A stretch of DNA of 64,000 nucleotides, taken from NCBI RefSeq assembly GCF_042655485.1, contig NZ_JBHSMC010000001.1, forward strand, positions 1-64,000. The letters run 5' to 3'. This DNA comes from Lederbergia graminis (GTDB lineage: Bacteria; Bacillota; Bacilli; Bacillales; Bacillaceae_C). Both the position numbers and the translations under genes were made by a program. Below the pieces are notes generated by a model. It saw nothing but the letters and a program-made list of their open reading frames with translations, ran no database searches and was not told the DNA's origin. Positions 52,139 through 61,664 of the stretch are shown piece after piece (positions within the stretch are counted from its first letter, which is position 1; each line of letters starts with the position of its first letter).

Positions 52139-53425
52139 ATGTATGAGAAAATAAGAAAAATAACAGGTGGAATTCTCCTTGTTTCACTTCTAATGCTTAG
52201 CTTTTATAAGCCATTTCAACAATATTTACAAATACCTGATAAAATTACTGTTTTTGAGGGACAAAAGCAAAGTATTCATACTGGGGATGCTATAGCTGTA
52301 TCTTCAACTCCCACCAGTATAAATATTCATAATGAAGACGCCACATTAGCTGTAAGTGGAAAATATGCCGGTGAAGATGAAATTATTTTAGAAATTGCCG
52401 GGTTTCCAGTAAAAAAAGTGGATGTGGATGTACTAAAAGATTTTAGAATCTATCCTGGTGGTCAGTCTATTGGAGTTAAGCTAAATACATTGGGCGTACT
52501 AGTGGTAGGTCACCATTTAGTATCTACTGAAAAAGATAAGTTATCTCCTGGGGAAGAAGCTGGAATAAAAGTAGGAGATATTATCACAAAAATAAATGGT
52601 GAAAAAATCAATAGCCTTTCGGATGTAGCACCTTTTGTCAATAATGCTGGGAAAGACGGAAAAACGTTAAATCTTTCTATTCAACGTGGAGAAGAGAAAT
52701 TTGACACAAAACTTCGTCCGATGTTAGATGAGAAAGATAAAACATACAAATTAGGTTTATACATTCGAGATTCAGCCGCTGGTATTGGAACAATGACTTT
52801 TTTTGACCCAATTTCAAAAAAATATGGTGCTTTAGGTCATGTAATATCTGATATGGACACAAAGAAACCAATTGTTGTCGAAGATGGACAAATTGTAAGA
52901 TCAACAGTAACGGCAATTGAAAAAGGTAAGAATGGTGTTCCGGGTGAAAAACTTGCACGTTTTTCAGCGAATCGAGAAGTGATAGGTAATATTACAATCA
53001 ATAGTCCTTTTGGGATATTTGGAAAACTTAATCAATCGATATCAAACGGAATTACGGATAAACCGTTACCGATTGCTCTTTCTCATCAAGTGGAAGAAGG
53101 TCCAGCAAAAATATTAACTGTTGTTGATGGTAATAAAGTGGAAGAATATGATATAAATGTTGTTAGTACGATTCCACAAAAATTCCCTGCGACAAAAGGG
53201 TTAGTAATTAAAGTGGTAGACCCTAAATTGCTTGAAAAGACAGGTGGTATTGTACAGGGAATGAGTGGTAGCCCAATCATTCAAAATGGAAAGATAATAG
53301 GTGCAGTAACTCATGTGTTTGTAAACGATCCTACTTCTGGCTATGGTGTACACATAGAATGGATGTTGCATGAGGCCGGAATTAATATATATGATCGAGG
53401 CAAATCGGAAGAAAAGGTAAGTTGA
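52139..53425 (+). CDS. spoIVB: SpoIVB signalling serine peptidase
   Basis: A 428-residue forespore-secreted protease that triggers pro-sigma-K processing. It has an N-terminal membrane anchor (about residues 9-26), a PDZ domain (about 115-200, GEEAGIKVGDIITKING) and a PA-clan serine protease domain. Catalytic His is in GALGHVISD and Ser in GMSGSPIIQ. The frame starts at 52127 directly on the ribosome site; ATG 52139 is preferred though its spacing (12) is slightly long. It lies upstream of spo0A, as in B. subtilis. Confidence 0.95.
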   Translation: MYEKIRKITGGILLVSLLMLSFYKPFQQYLQIPDKITVFEGQKQSIHTGDAIAVSSTPTSINIHNEDATLAVSGKYAGEDEIILEIAGFPVKKVDVDVLKDFRIYPGGQSIGVKLNTLGVLVVGHHLVSTEKDKLSPGEEAGIKVGDIITKINGEKINSLSDVAPFVNNAGKDGKTLNLSIQRGEEKFDTKLRPMLDEKDKTYKLGLYIRDSAAGIGTMTFFDPISKKYGALGHVISDMDTKKPIVVEDGQIVRSTVTAIEKGKNGVPGEKLARFSANREVIGNITINSPFGIFGKLNQSISNGITDKPLPIALSHQVEEGPAKILTVVDGNKVEEYDINVVSTIPQKFPATKGLVIKVVDPKLLEKTGGIVQGMSGSPIIQNGKIIGAVTHVFVNDPTSGYGVHIEWMLHEAGINIYDRGKSEEKVS

Positions 53426-53450
53426 GGGTGTAGACCCTCTTCTTTTTTTT
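53423..53450 (+). terminator. Intrinsic terminator of spoIVB
   Basis: GAGGGT pairs with ACCCTC over loop GTAG, followed by TTCTTTTTTTT. Confidence 0.88.
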
Positions 53451-53490
53451 GTGTGCGAATTTAGTGAAAAATATGATAAAATAAAGATAA

Positions 53491-53519
53491 TTCGACATTA
53501 GGTTGTTCTGCCTGTCGAA
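53491..53519 (+). promoter_or_regulatory. Two Spo0A boxes upstream of spo0A
   Basis: TTCGACA (53491-53497, minus-strand TGTCGAA) and TGTCGAA (53513-53519) both match the core 0A box TTGTCGAA. They face each other about 22 bases apart. They lie 170-200 bases before the spo0A start, fitting autoregulation. AGGATTT at 53596-53602 could be a sigma-H -35 element, but no clear -10 follows. Confidence 0.6.
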
Positions 53520-53687
53520 AACCGTTGAATAATGAAGCATTTTAATGAAAACGTGAGATATCATAGTACTATTTATTTATTTTGAATAAATTTAAAGGAT
53601 TTTCTTATTCTTTGGCGTATTTAAGTATTAGGGGAAAATAAAGTAGCAATTATATATATATTTTTCGGACTTGAGGAGGAAAAAGAA

Positions 53688-54479
53688 GTGAAAAAAATCA
53701 AAGTTTGTATTGTGGATGATAATCGAGAATTAGTCAATTTATTGGATGAATTTATTTCTTCGCAAGATGATATGGAAGTTGTTGGTATGGCACATAACGG
53801 TCAGGATTGCCTTCAACTTTTAGAAGATATATCACCTGATGTTTTAATATTAGATATCATCATGCCACATCTTGATGGTCTGGGTGTATTAGAAAAATTA
53901 CGGGAATCCAAGGAAATTAAATTTCCAAACGTAATCATGCTAACTGCATTCGGCCAAGAAGATGTTACAACAAAAGCTGTTGAACTTGGTGCTTCTTATT
54001 TCATACTGAAACCATTTGATTTAGAGCATCTGGCAAATCACATACGCCAAGTAAATGGTAAAGGTAGTGAGGTGAAGCGGAAAGCACCAACAATGGCCGC
54101 GAAGTCACAATCTGAATCGAAACCCAAAAATTTAGAAGCTAGTATTACTTCCGTTATTCATGAAATTGGTGTACCAGCACATATTAAAGGATATCTATAC
54201 TTAAGGGAAGCAATTACGATGGTATACAATGATATTGAGTTACTTGGATCCATCACAAAGGTTCTGTATCCAGACATAGCGAAAAAATATAACACAACAG
54301 CAAGCCGTGTTGAAAGAGCAATTCGCCACGCTATCGAAGTAGCATGGAGTCGTGGTAATATTGATTCTATTTCCTCCTTGTTCGGTTATACAGTAAGTAT
54401 GTCAAAAGCAAAACCAACAAACTCGGAATTTATTGCAATGGTAGCAGATAAATTACGTTTAGAGCATAAGGCATCATAA
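53688..54479 (+). CDS. spo0A: Sporulation master regulator Spo0A
   Basis: A 263-residue response regulator. The receiver domain carries the acidic pair D10-D11, phosphorylated D56 (LILDIIMPHLDG), the conserved Thr in MLTAFGQ and Lys in ILKPFD. After a linker (about 122-145), the C-terminal DNA-binding domain has the SRVERAIRHAIEVAWSRGN recognition region and ends in KLRLEHKAS. GTG 53688 follows GAGGA. The upstream 262 bases hold a terminator and two 0A boxes. Confidence 0.98.
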   Translation: MKKIKVCIVDDNRELVNLLDEFISSQDDMEVVGMAHNGQDCLQLLEDISPDVLILDIIMPHLDGLGVLEKLRESKEIKFPNVIMLTAFGQEDVTTKAVELGASYFILKPFDLEHLANHIRQVNGKGSEVKRKAPTMAAKSQSESKPKNLEASITSVIHEIGVPAHIKGYLYLREAITMVYNDIELLGSITKVLYPDIAKKYNTTASRVERAIRHAIEVAWSRGNIDSISSLFGYTVSMSKAKPTNSEFIAMVADKLRLEHKAS

Positions 54480-54521
54480 TGATTTTTTGATTAAAAGGAC
54501 AATATAATTATTTCTTCACTA

Positions 54522-54573
54522 GAGCCAAACTATTTCTTGAATTGTTATTTCAAGTTAGTTCGGCTTTTGTTTT
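54522..54573 (+). terminator. Intrinsic terminator of spo0A (repeat-like hairpin B)
   Basis: GAGCC-AAACTA-CTTGAA pairs with TTCAAG-TAGTT-GGC around a short loop, followed by TTTTGTTTTC. Both arms share nearly the entire sequence of the spoIIIA terminator at 40079. Confidence 0.8.
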
Positions 54574-54675
54574 CTTTAAATTAATCTCTTTGAATAGAGT
54601 GTACATGAGGATATTTTTTCTTAGTGGTATACTTGAACTAGCAAAAAATTTATTAAAAATACAGGTGGTGAAAAA

Positions 54676-55410
54676 ATGACCCTTATATTAGCACATCGGG
54701 GTTCAGCCGGGACACACCCAGAAAATACAATGGAATCATTTAAAGCTGCAGAGAAGGCCGGTGCAGATGGAATTGAATTGGACGTTCATTTTTCGAAAGA
54801 TGGCGAGATTGTCGTAATCCATGATAATACAGTAGATCGTACAACAGACGGGACCGGATATATAAATCAGCTTACATTAGCTGAATTAAAAAAACTGAAA
54901 GCAAATTACCATTATAAACACTTTTTTAATAAAGCCTCACGTATTCCAACATTACGTGAAGTGTTTGAATGGCTTTCCGGGAATCAGTTATTGTGTAATA
55001 TTGAATTGAAAAATAGTGATCAACCACATGAAGGATTAGAAGATAAAGTAATTGAACTCATAAAAGAATTTAACCTTGTGACAAGGACTTTTATTTCATC
55101 ATTTAACCACTATTCACTTGTATACATAAATAATCAATATCCAGAGATGGAGACTGCACCACTATACAATGATATTTTATACAAACCTTGGGAATATGCT
55201 AAGACGTTAGGGTCAATTGGAATCCACCCAAAATATAAGGTTATTACGAATGAAATGATTGAAACAGCCATTGAAAACGGTATTGCAGTTAGGCCGTACA
55301 CTATTAATAAAGAAAAAGATATGAAACGCTTTATTCAAGCAAATTGTTCTGCGATTATAACCGACTATCCTGAAAAAGCAGTGAAATTGAGAGCGAAAAT
55401 TAAACGCTAG
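54676..55410 (+). CDS. yqiK: Glycerophosphodiester phosphodiesterase YqiK
   Basis: A 244-residue TIM-barrel GDPD that hydrolyses glycerophosphodiesters to glycerol-3-phosphate. HRGSAGTHPENT, ELDVHFSKDGEIVVIHD and DRTTDGTG contain the catalytic His pair and metal ligands. No signal peptide, so cytosolic. Matches B. subtilis YqiK in size and position. A strong terminator follows. Confidence 0.93.
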   Translation: MTLILAHRGSAGTHPENTMESFKAAEKAGADGIELDVHFSKDGEIVVIHDNTVDRTTDGTGYINQLTLAELKKLKANYHYKHFFNKASRIPTLREVFEWLSGNQLLCNIELKNSDQPHEGLEDKVIELIKEFNLVTRTFISSFNHYSLVYINNQYPEMETAPLYNDILYKPWEYAKTLGSIGIHPKYKVITNEMIETAIENGIAVRPYTINKEKDMKRFIQANCSAIITDYPEKAVKLRAKIKR

Positions 55411-55440
55411 ATCTCATCTATCAGAGATCTAGCGTTTTTT
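55402..55440. terminator. Bidirectional terminator, yqiK / yqzF
   Basis: AAACGCTAGATCTC pairs perfectly with GAGATCTAGCGTTT (14 bp) and is flanked by T on both strands. It contains the stops of both convergent genes. Confidence 0.93.
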
Positions 55441-55665
55441 AAAACGATCTTGTACATTATTTTTCTTGCGATCACGATGCAAAATAAACCCAGCAATAAA
55501 ACCTAGACCTAATACAAAAAATATAAGTCCAGATAAAAATTGTAACCATAAGTAGCCAAATGGCGGGTTAAGTACACCAAATAGCATATCTCTCATTAAT
55601 TTAATACCATATCCAGCTAGAACACCGGGGATTAACAATATAATTAGTGCAATAACTCGTCCCAT
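55429..55665 (-). CDS. yqzF: DUF2627 membrane protein YqzF
   Basis: A 78-residue protein with two membrane helices. The N terminus GRVIALIILLIPGVLAGYGI and the PPFGYLWLQFL segment are typical of DUF2627/YqzF. The frame opens at 55704, but ATG 55665 follows AAGGGG by 7-8 bases and gives the family length. Function is unknown. Confidence 0.8.
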   Translation of the reverse strand: MGRVIALIILLIPGVLAGYGIKLMRDMLFGVLNPPFGYLWLQFLSGLIFFVLGLGFIAGFILHRDRKKNNVQDRFKKR

Positions 55666-55720
55666 ACCACTACCCCTTAAAAAAAATTGCCATAAAAAAA
55701 TCATATACCAATGCTATGAT

Positions 55721-55749
55721 TTGTCAAGAATGACGCTTTTCGTTACAAT
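55721..55749 (+). promoter_or_regulatory. Sigma-A promoter of the bcd-bkd operon
   Basis: TTGTCA (55721-55726) and TACAAT (55744-55749) are exactly 17 bases apart, 68 bases before the bcd start. No -24/-12 (sigma-L) element like that of the B. subtilis bkd operon was found. Confidence 0.7.
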
Positions 55750-55816
55750 GGTATAGAATGGAATTATGATTAGGTATCATGATAAGGTCATAAATTTTAT
55801 TTCCTGGAGGATTATA

Positions 55817-56914
55817 ATGAAAATTTTTGAATATATGAATGAGTATGATTATGAGCAATTGTTGTTTTGCCAAGATGAACAATCTGGTTTGAAAGCTATT
55901 ATTGCAATCCATGATACAACTTTAGGACCGGCACTTGGCGGTACACGCATGTGGACATATAAATCTGAAGAGGATGCAATTATTGATGCATTACGCCTTG
56001 CAAGAGGAATGACATATAAGAATGCAGCCGCAGGATTAAACCTTGGTGGTGGTAAAACAGTCATCATTGGAGATCCACGTAAAGACAAGAATGAAGAAAT
56101 GTTTCGTGCCTTTGGTCGTTTTATTCAAGGATTAAATGGCCGTTATATCACTGCAGAGGACGTAGGTACAACAGTAGAAGATATGGATATTATTCATGAA
56201 GAAACAAATTTTGTTACTGGAATTTCTCCTGCTTTTGGTTCATCCGGTAACCCTTCACCAGTCACCGCATATGGGTGTTATGTTGGGATGAAAGCTGCTG
56301 CTAAAGAAGCGTTTGGAACTGATTCACTTGAAGGGAAGACAGTTGCTGTCCAAGGGGTAGGTAACGTAGCATTTGAGCTTTGCCGTTATTTACACGAAGA
56401 GGGTGCGAAGTTAATTGTAACGGATATTAATGAAGCAGCTGTTAAGCGTGCCCAAGAAGCATTTCAAGCACAAGCAGTTGATCCGAATGATATCTATTCT
56501 GTAGAGGCAGATATATTTTCACCATGCGCGCTTGGTGCAGTGATAAACGATGAAACTCTCCCTCAACTTAAAGTGAAAGTAATTGCAGGATCAGCAAATA
56601 ATCAATTACAATCGACAAAGCATGGTGACAAACTACATGAGTTGGGTATCGTATATGCTCCTGATTATGTAATAAATGCTGGCGGAGTAATTAATGTCGC
56701 GGATGAATTATACGGTTATAACAAAGAACGAGCATTGAAAAAGGTAGAAGCAATTTATCAAAATGTAGAAAAAGTTATTGAAATATCCAAGCGTGATCAA
56801 ATACCAACCTATATTGCTGCAGACCGTATGGCTGAGGAGCGAATTGAAAAAATGAGAAAATCAAGGAGCCAATTCCTTCTTAATAATAAACATATATTAG
56901 CAAATAGGATGTAA
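55817..56914 (+). CDS. bcd: Branched-chain amino acid dehydrogenase (leucine dehydrogenase type)
   Basis: A 365-residue NAD-dependent enzyme deaminating leucine, valine and isoleucine to 2-keto acids. GGTRMW, the catalytic lysine region NAAAGLNLGGGKTV, the GNPSPVTAYG segment and the NAD loop VQGVGNVA are present. The start is ATG 55817 after TGGAGGA; the frame opens earlier at 55766. It is the first gene of the operon, which feeds the bkd complex. Confidence 0.95.
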   Translation: MKIFEYMNEYDYEQLLFCQDEQSGLKAIIAIHDTTLGPALGGTRMWTYKSEEDAIIDALRLARGMTYKNAAAGLNLGGGKTVIIGDPRKDKNEEMFRAFGRFIQGLNGRYITAEDVGTTVEDMDIIHEETNFVTGISPAFGSSGNPSPVTAYGCYVGMKAAAKEAFGTDSLEGKTVAVQGVGNVAFELCRYLHEEGAKLIVTDINEAAVKRAQEAFQAQAVDPNDIYSVEADIFSPCALGAVINDETLPQLKVKVIAGSANNQLQSTKHGDKLHELGIVYAPDYVINAGGVINVADELYGYNKERALKKVEAIYQNVEKVIEISKRDQIPTYIAADRMAEERIEKMRKSRSQFLLNNKHILANRM

Positions 56915-56935
56915 GAAAAACAGGAGGGAAGTAAC

Positions 56936-58360
56936 TTGGCACAAGAATATGATTTAGTTATCCTTGGTGGAGGAACAGGTGGTTATGTTGCAGCAATTCG
57001 TGCATCACAGCTTGGTCTTAAAACAGCAATTGTAGAAAAGGATAAAATTGGTGGGACATGCCTTCATAAAGGATGTATCCCAAGTAAAGCATTGCTACGT
57101 AGTGCAGAAGTATATTCATTAACAAAACGTAGTGATGAATTTGGTGTTGTTACAAATACCACAACCCTTGATTTTGCTAAAGTTCAATCCCGAAAAACAG
57201 CAATAGTAGAAAAACTATACCAAGGTGTACAATATTTAATGAAACAAGGGAAGATTGATATTTATAATGGTTTTGGAAGAATTTTAGGACCATCTATTTT
57301 TTCTCCAGTACCCGGGACCATTTCCGTGGAATTAGAAGATGGACAAGAAAATGAAATGTTAATTCCAAAAAATGTTATAATTGCTACAGGTTCTAAGCCA
57401 CGTAGCTTGCCTGGACTTCATATAGATGGTTCTACTGTTATTACCTCTGATGAAGCATTAGAAATGGAGAATTTACCCAAATCGATGCTTATTGTAGGTG
57501 GAGGAGTAATAGGAATTGAATGGGCTTCAATGCTAGCTGATTTTGGTGTAGACGTAACAGTAGTCGAATATGCCAATCGTATTATTCCTACGGAAGATGT
57601 AGAAATTTCTAAAGAATTGGAAAGACTATTGCATAAAAAAGGAATCCGTATTATTACAAATGCAAAAATATTGCCGGAGACATTCACGAAGAATGAGGAA
57701 TCCGTAACAATTTCCGCTGAAAAAAATGAAACACTCCAATCATTTACTGTTGATCGTATTCTCGTTTCTATTGGTAGGGAAGGGAATATTGAAAATATAG
57801 GGCTACAAAATACTGACATTATTACAGACAATGGATATATTCAAGTGAATGCTCATTATCAAACGAAGGAATCCCATATATATGCCATAGGTGATGTGAT
57901 TGGCGGTTTGCAATTAGCACATGTTGCATCCCATGAAGGTATAAGAGCTGTCGAGCATATAGCTGGTACTAAAACAGAGCCCCTTCGTTATGAGCATATT
58001 TCTAAGTGTGTGTATAGTCATCCAGAGGTTGCTAGTATTGGCTATACAGAAGAGGAAGCAAGACAAAGAGGTTATGAAATAAAAATGGGCAAATTTCCTT
58101 TTCAAGCAACAGGAAAAGCCCTTGTTTTTGGAGAATCAGATGGTTTTGTAAAAGTCATTGCAGATAAGAAGACGAATGATATTTTAGGAGTTCATATGAT
58201 CGGACCTAATGTAACAGATATGATATCTGAAGCAGGTCTTGCAAGTGTTCTTGACGCTACACCATGGGAAATTGGGAATACTATTCATCCACATCCATCC
58301 TTAAGTGAAGCGATTGGGGAAGCGGCATTAGCGGTGGATGGAAAAGCGATCCATATATAA
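56936..58360 (+). CDS. lpdV: Dihydrolipoyl dehydrogenase (E3) of the branched-chain complex
   Basis: A 474-residue flavoprotein that re-oxidises lipoamide. FAD loop is GGGTGGYVAA, the redox disulfide GGTCLHKGCIPSK, the NAD loop VGGGVIGIEWA, and the catalytic His-Glu is in HPHPSLSEAIGE. TTG 56936 follows AGGAGGG. In B. subtilis buk lies between bcd and lpdV; it is absent here. Confidence 0.96.
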   Translation: MAQEYDLVILGGGTGGYVAAIRASQLGLKTAIVEKDKIGGTCLHKGCIPSKALLRSAEVYSLTKRSDEFGVVTNTTTLDFAKVQSRKTAIVEKLYQGVQYLMKQGKIDIYNGFGRILGPSIFSPVPGTISVELEDGQENEMLIPKNVIIATGSKPRSLPGLHIDGSTVITSDEALEMENLPKSMLIVGGGVIGIEWASMLADFGVDVTVVEYANRIIPTEDVEISKELERLLHKKGIRIITNAKILPETFTKNEESVTISAEKNETLQSFTVDRILVSIGREGNIENIGLQNTDIITDNGYIQVNAHYQTKESHIYAIGDVIGGLQLAHVASHEGIRAVEHIAGTKTEPLRYEHISKCVYSHPEVASIGYTEEEARQRGYEIKMGKFPFQATGKALVFGESDGFVKVIADKKTNDILGVHMIGPNVTDMISEAGLASVLDATPWEIGNTIHPHPSLSEAIGEAALAVDGKAIHI

Positions 58361-58382
58361 CTCAATTTGGGGAGGAGTTAAT

Positions 58383-59378
58383 TTGGCAAATAATCGGCAT
58401 ACTGAGCTTGGCCTCAGTAATCAAGATGTTTTAAATATGTATGAGACAATGATAATGGCAAGGCGTATCGATGAACGGATGTGGTTATTAAATCGTGCTG
58501 GTAAAATTCCTTTCGTCATTTCTTGTCAAGGGCAAGAGGCAGCCCAAGTTGGTGCTGCTTATGCATTGAATAGAGAGAAGGATTATATTTTACCGTATTA
58601 TCGAGATTTAGCCGTTGTACTAGCATTTGGTATGACACCAAAGGATATTTTTCTTTCTGCTTATGCAAAGGCAGAAGATCCTAACTCAGGCGGAAGGCAA
58701 ATGCCAAGTCATTATGGTCAAAGGAAAAATAGAATTGTAACAGGTTCTTCACCTGTAACAACTCAAGTTCCCCATGCGGTTGGAATTGCGCTTGCAGCAC
58801 GTATGGAGAAGAGTGATTTAGTTTCATTTGTTACATTTGGAGAAGGTTCATCCAATCAAGGTGACTTTCATGAAGGATTAAACTTTGCAGGTGTGCAAAA
58901 GTTGCCAGTTATCTTCATGTGTGAGAATAATAACTACGCCATTTCCGTACCGATTGAGAAACAATTGGCTTGTGAAAAAGTATCCGATCGTGCGATTGGT
59001 TATGGTATGCCAGGCGTTACGGTCGATGGACTTGATTTATTAGAAGTATATAAAGTAGTCAAAGAAGCAGCTGATAGAGGCCGTCGTGGAGAAGGACCTA
59101 CATTAATCGAAACCATTACACATCGATTTACAGCTCATTCCTCTGATGATGATGACCGTGGTTATCGTTCTAATGAAGAATTAACACAAATTAAGAAAGA
59201 AGACCCTGTACTATTTTTTGAAACTTATCTTGAGGAGTGTGGAATTCTAACAGAAAGTATGAAGAAGGAAATAAACGATCGGGTTATGCAGGAAGTGAAC
59301 GAAGCGACAGAATACGCTGAAAATGCTCCGTATGCCAAGCCTGAAGATGCCTTAACGTTCGTTTATGCTCCAGAGTAA
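58383..59378 (+). CDS. bkdAA: Branched-chain 2-oxoacid dehydrogenase E1 alpha
   Basis: A 331-residue thiamine-diphosphate subunit. The ThDP motif starts at GEGSSNQGDFHEGLNFA and ends ENNNYAISVP; the phosphorylation-loop-like HSSDDDDRGYRS is present. TTG 58383 after GGGGAGGAG is the start; the longer frame overlaps lpdV. It oxidatively decarboxylates branched-chain keto acids together with bkdAB. Confidence 0.95.
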   Translation: MANNRHTELGLSNQDVLNMYETMIMARRIDERMWLLNRAGKIPFVISCQGQEAAQVGAAYALNREKDYILPYYRDLAVVLAFGMTPKDIFLSAYAKAEDPNSGGRQMPSHYGQRKNRIVTGSSPVTTQVPHAVGIALAARMEKSDLVSFVTFGEGSSNQGDFHEGLNFAGVQKLPVIFMCENNNYAISVPIEKQLACEKVSDRAIGYGMPGVTVDGLDLLEVYKVVKEAADRGRRGEGPTLIETITHRFTAHSSDDDDRGYRSNEELTQIKKEDPVLFFETYLEECGILTESMKKEINDRVMQEVNEATEYAENAPYAKPEDALTFVYAPE

Positions 59379-59392
59379 GAGGGGGAATCTAA

Positions 59393-60376
59393 ATGCCAGT
59401 AATTTCTTATATTGAAGCTGTCACGATGGCACTTCGGGAAGAAATGGAACGCGATGAAAAAGTATTTATATTAGGGGAAGATGTAGGAGTAAAAGGTGGC
59501 GTATTTAAGGCGACCCAAGGTCTATACGAGCAATTCGGAGAACAAAGGGTAATGGATACTCCACTTGCTGAATCAGCTATTGCAGGTGTAGGAATCGGAG
59601 CTGCAATGTATGGGTATCGTCCTGTTGCAGAAATGCAGTTTGCTGATTTTATTTTACCAGCTGTGAATCAAATAATGTCAGAAGCAGCGAGAATTCGCTA
59701 TCGTTCCAATAATGATTGGAGTTGTCCGATTGTTGTACGGGCACCATATGGTGGTGGTGTTCATGGTGCTTTGTATCACTCTCAATCTATAGAGGCTATC
59801 TTTGCTAATCAACCTGGTTTAAAGATAGTGATGCCTTCCACTCCTTATGATGTAAAAGGTTTATTAAAAGCAGCTATTCGAGATCCGGATCCTGTACTCT
59901 TCCTAGAACACAAACGGGCATATCGGATGATTAAAGGGGAAGTCCCTGAAGATGATTATGTTTTGCCGATTGGAAAAGCGGAAGTGAAGCGGGAAGGAGA
60001 AGATATTACTGTAATTACATATGGACTGTGTGTTCATTTTGCATTACAAGCAGCTGAAAGATTAGCGGAAGATGGAATTGATGCACAAATTTTAGATCTG
60101 CGTACAGTATATCCATTAGACCAAGAAGCAATAATTGAAGCAGCTAAAAAAACCGGAAAAGTATTATTAGTGACAGAAGATAATAAAGAAGGCAGTATCT
60201 TAGGTGAGGTTGCCGCGATTATTGCTGAACATTGTTTATTCGATCTTGACGCTCCAATTAAGAGATTGGCTGGGCCTGATGTTCCTGCTATGCCTTATGC
60301 TCCAACGATGGAAAAGTTTTTCTTAGTCAATCCTGAGAAAGTCGAAAATGCAATGAGGGAGCTTGCTGAATTCTAA
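59393..60376 (+). CDS. bkdAB: Branched-chain 2-oxoacid dehydrogenase E1 beta
   Basis: A 327-residue subunit completing the ThDP site. LGEDVGVKGGVFKATQGL, the ESAIAGVGIGAAMYG region with catalytic Glu, and PYGGGVHGALYHSQS are typical. It follows bkdAA by 14 bases in the same operon. Confidence 0.96.
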   Translation: MPVISYIEAVTMALREEMERDEKVFILGEDVGVKGGVFKATQGLYEQFGEQRVMDTPLAESAIAGVGIGAAMYGYRPVAEMQFADFILPAVNQIMSEAARIRYRSNNDWSCPIVVRAPYGGGVHGALYHSQSIEAIFANQPGLKIVMPSTPYDVKGLLKAAIRDPDPVLFLEHKRAYRMIKGEVPEDDYVLPIGKAEVKREGEDITVITYGLCVHFALQAAERLAEDGIDAQILDLRTVYPLDQEAIIEAAKKTGKVLLVTEDNKEGSILGEVAAIIAEHCLFDLDAPIKRLAGPDVPAMPYAPTMEKFFLVNPEKVENAMRELAEF

Positions 60377-60398
60377 CAGGTAAAAGGAGGTTATCATC

Positions 60399-61658
60399 AT
60401 GAAGACAGAAAAAATTACCATGCCAAAGCTCGGCGAGAGTGTTACAGAGGGAACAATCAGCAGGTGGCTTGTACAGCCTGGTGATCATGTAAATAAATAT
60501 GACCCATTAGCGGAAATCATGACAGACAAAGTTAATGCAGAAATCCCATCTTCATTCTCAGGAATTATTAACGAGTTACTAGTAGAGGAAGGGTCTGTGC
60601 AGCCAGTCGGTGTAACAATATGTACAATCAATGTAGAAGGAACCACTGGACAAGCTAATGATACAAATACCGAAGTGCAAGAAGTAAATGAAAGTGATAA
60701 CCCGACAGTAGTAAAACAATCAGATTCTAATGAAACGGGGAAAACTAGATTTTCTCCAGCTGTTTTAAAAATGTCACAAGAACACGATATTGATTTATCC
60801 AAAGTCAATGGAACTGGTAAAGATGGTAGAATAACGCGAAAAGACCTTCAGAAGTTAATTGATACAAATTCTATTCCAGCGAATGTACCGGTAGTGGAAA
60901 ATACTCCTGAAGTGAAAACTCATAGCCAACAAAAACAAACTATTATTCCAACTGCTGCAGGTGATATAGAAATTCCTGTTACCGGTGTAAGAAGAGCAAT
61001 TGCTAATAAAATGCGTAAAAGTCTTGATGAAATTCCGCATGCTTGGATGATGATGGAAGTAGACGTAACAAAGCTAGTTCGCTACCGAGAATCATTAAAA
61101 AATGAATTTAAACAACGTGAAGGCTTTAGTTTAACTTATTTCGCATTCTTTGTTAAAGCAGTAGCTCAAGCTTTAAAAGAATTCCCGATGATTAATTCGA
61201 TGTGGGCAGGAGATAAAATTGTACAAAAGAAAGATGTGAACATCTCGATTGCTGTCGCAAAGGAAAATGAATTATTTGTTCCAGTCATAAAAAATGCGGA
61301 TGAAAAGTCAATAAAGGGAATTGCTCGTGATATTGCTGAACTTGCTAAAAAAGTTCGTAATGGTACGCTAAAAAGTGAAGAGACCCAAGGTGGAACTTTT
61401 ACGATAAACAATACTGGTTCGTTTGGCTCCATTCAATCGATGGGGATTATCAATCATCCACAGGCTGCAATATTGCAAGTGGAATCAATTGTAAAGCGTC
61501 CTGTTGTGGTCAATGATGCTATTGCAATACGAGATATGGTGAATCTTTGTCTATCACTAGATCATCGTGTATTGGATGGTCTTATTTGTGGCCATTTCCT
61601 CCAACGAGTAAAAGAAATTCTAGAAAATATACCAAAAGAAAATACATCTGTTTATTAA
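60399..61658 (+). CDS. bkdB: Branched-chain 2-oxoacid dehydrogenase E2 (dihydrolipoyl acyltransferase)
   Basis: A 419-residue core acyltransferase. The lipoyl domain has modified lysine K44 (MTDKVNAEIPS); an E1/E3-binding domain (FSPAVLKMSQEHDIDLSKVN) is at about 121-155; the catalytic domain ends with HRVLDG containing the catalytic His and Asp. It lies six bases before MITE copy 3, and its terminator is beyond that. Confidence 0.96.
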   Translation: MKTEKITMPKLGESVTEGTISRWLVQPGDHVNKYDPLAEIMTDKVNAEIPSSFSGIINELLVEEGSVQPVGVTICTINVEGTTGQANDTNTEVQEVNESDNPTVVKQSDSNETGKTRFSPAVLKMSQEHDIDLSKVNGTGKDGRITRKDLQKLIDTNSIPANVPVVENTPEVKTHSQQKQTIIPTAAGDIEIPVTGVRRAIANKMRKSLDEIPHAWMMMEVDVTKLVRYRESLKNEFKQREGFSLTYFAFFVKAVAQALKEFPMINSMWAGDKIVQKKDVNISIAVAKENELFVPVIKNADEKSIKGIARDIAELAKKVRNGTLKSEETQGGTFTINNTGSFGSIQSMGIINHPQAAILQVESIVKRPVVVNDAIAIRDMVNLCLSLDHRVLDGLICGHFLQRVKEILENIPKENTSVY

Positions 61659-61664
61659 ACAGAA

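Noticed and set aside
55666..55816. Sigma-L (-24/-12) promoter for the bkd operon
   Set aside because: No TGGCAC-N5-TTGC type element is present; a good sigma-A-like promoter is.
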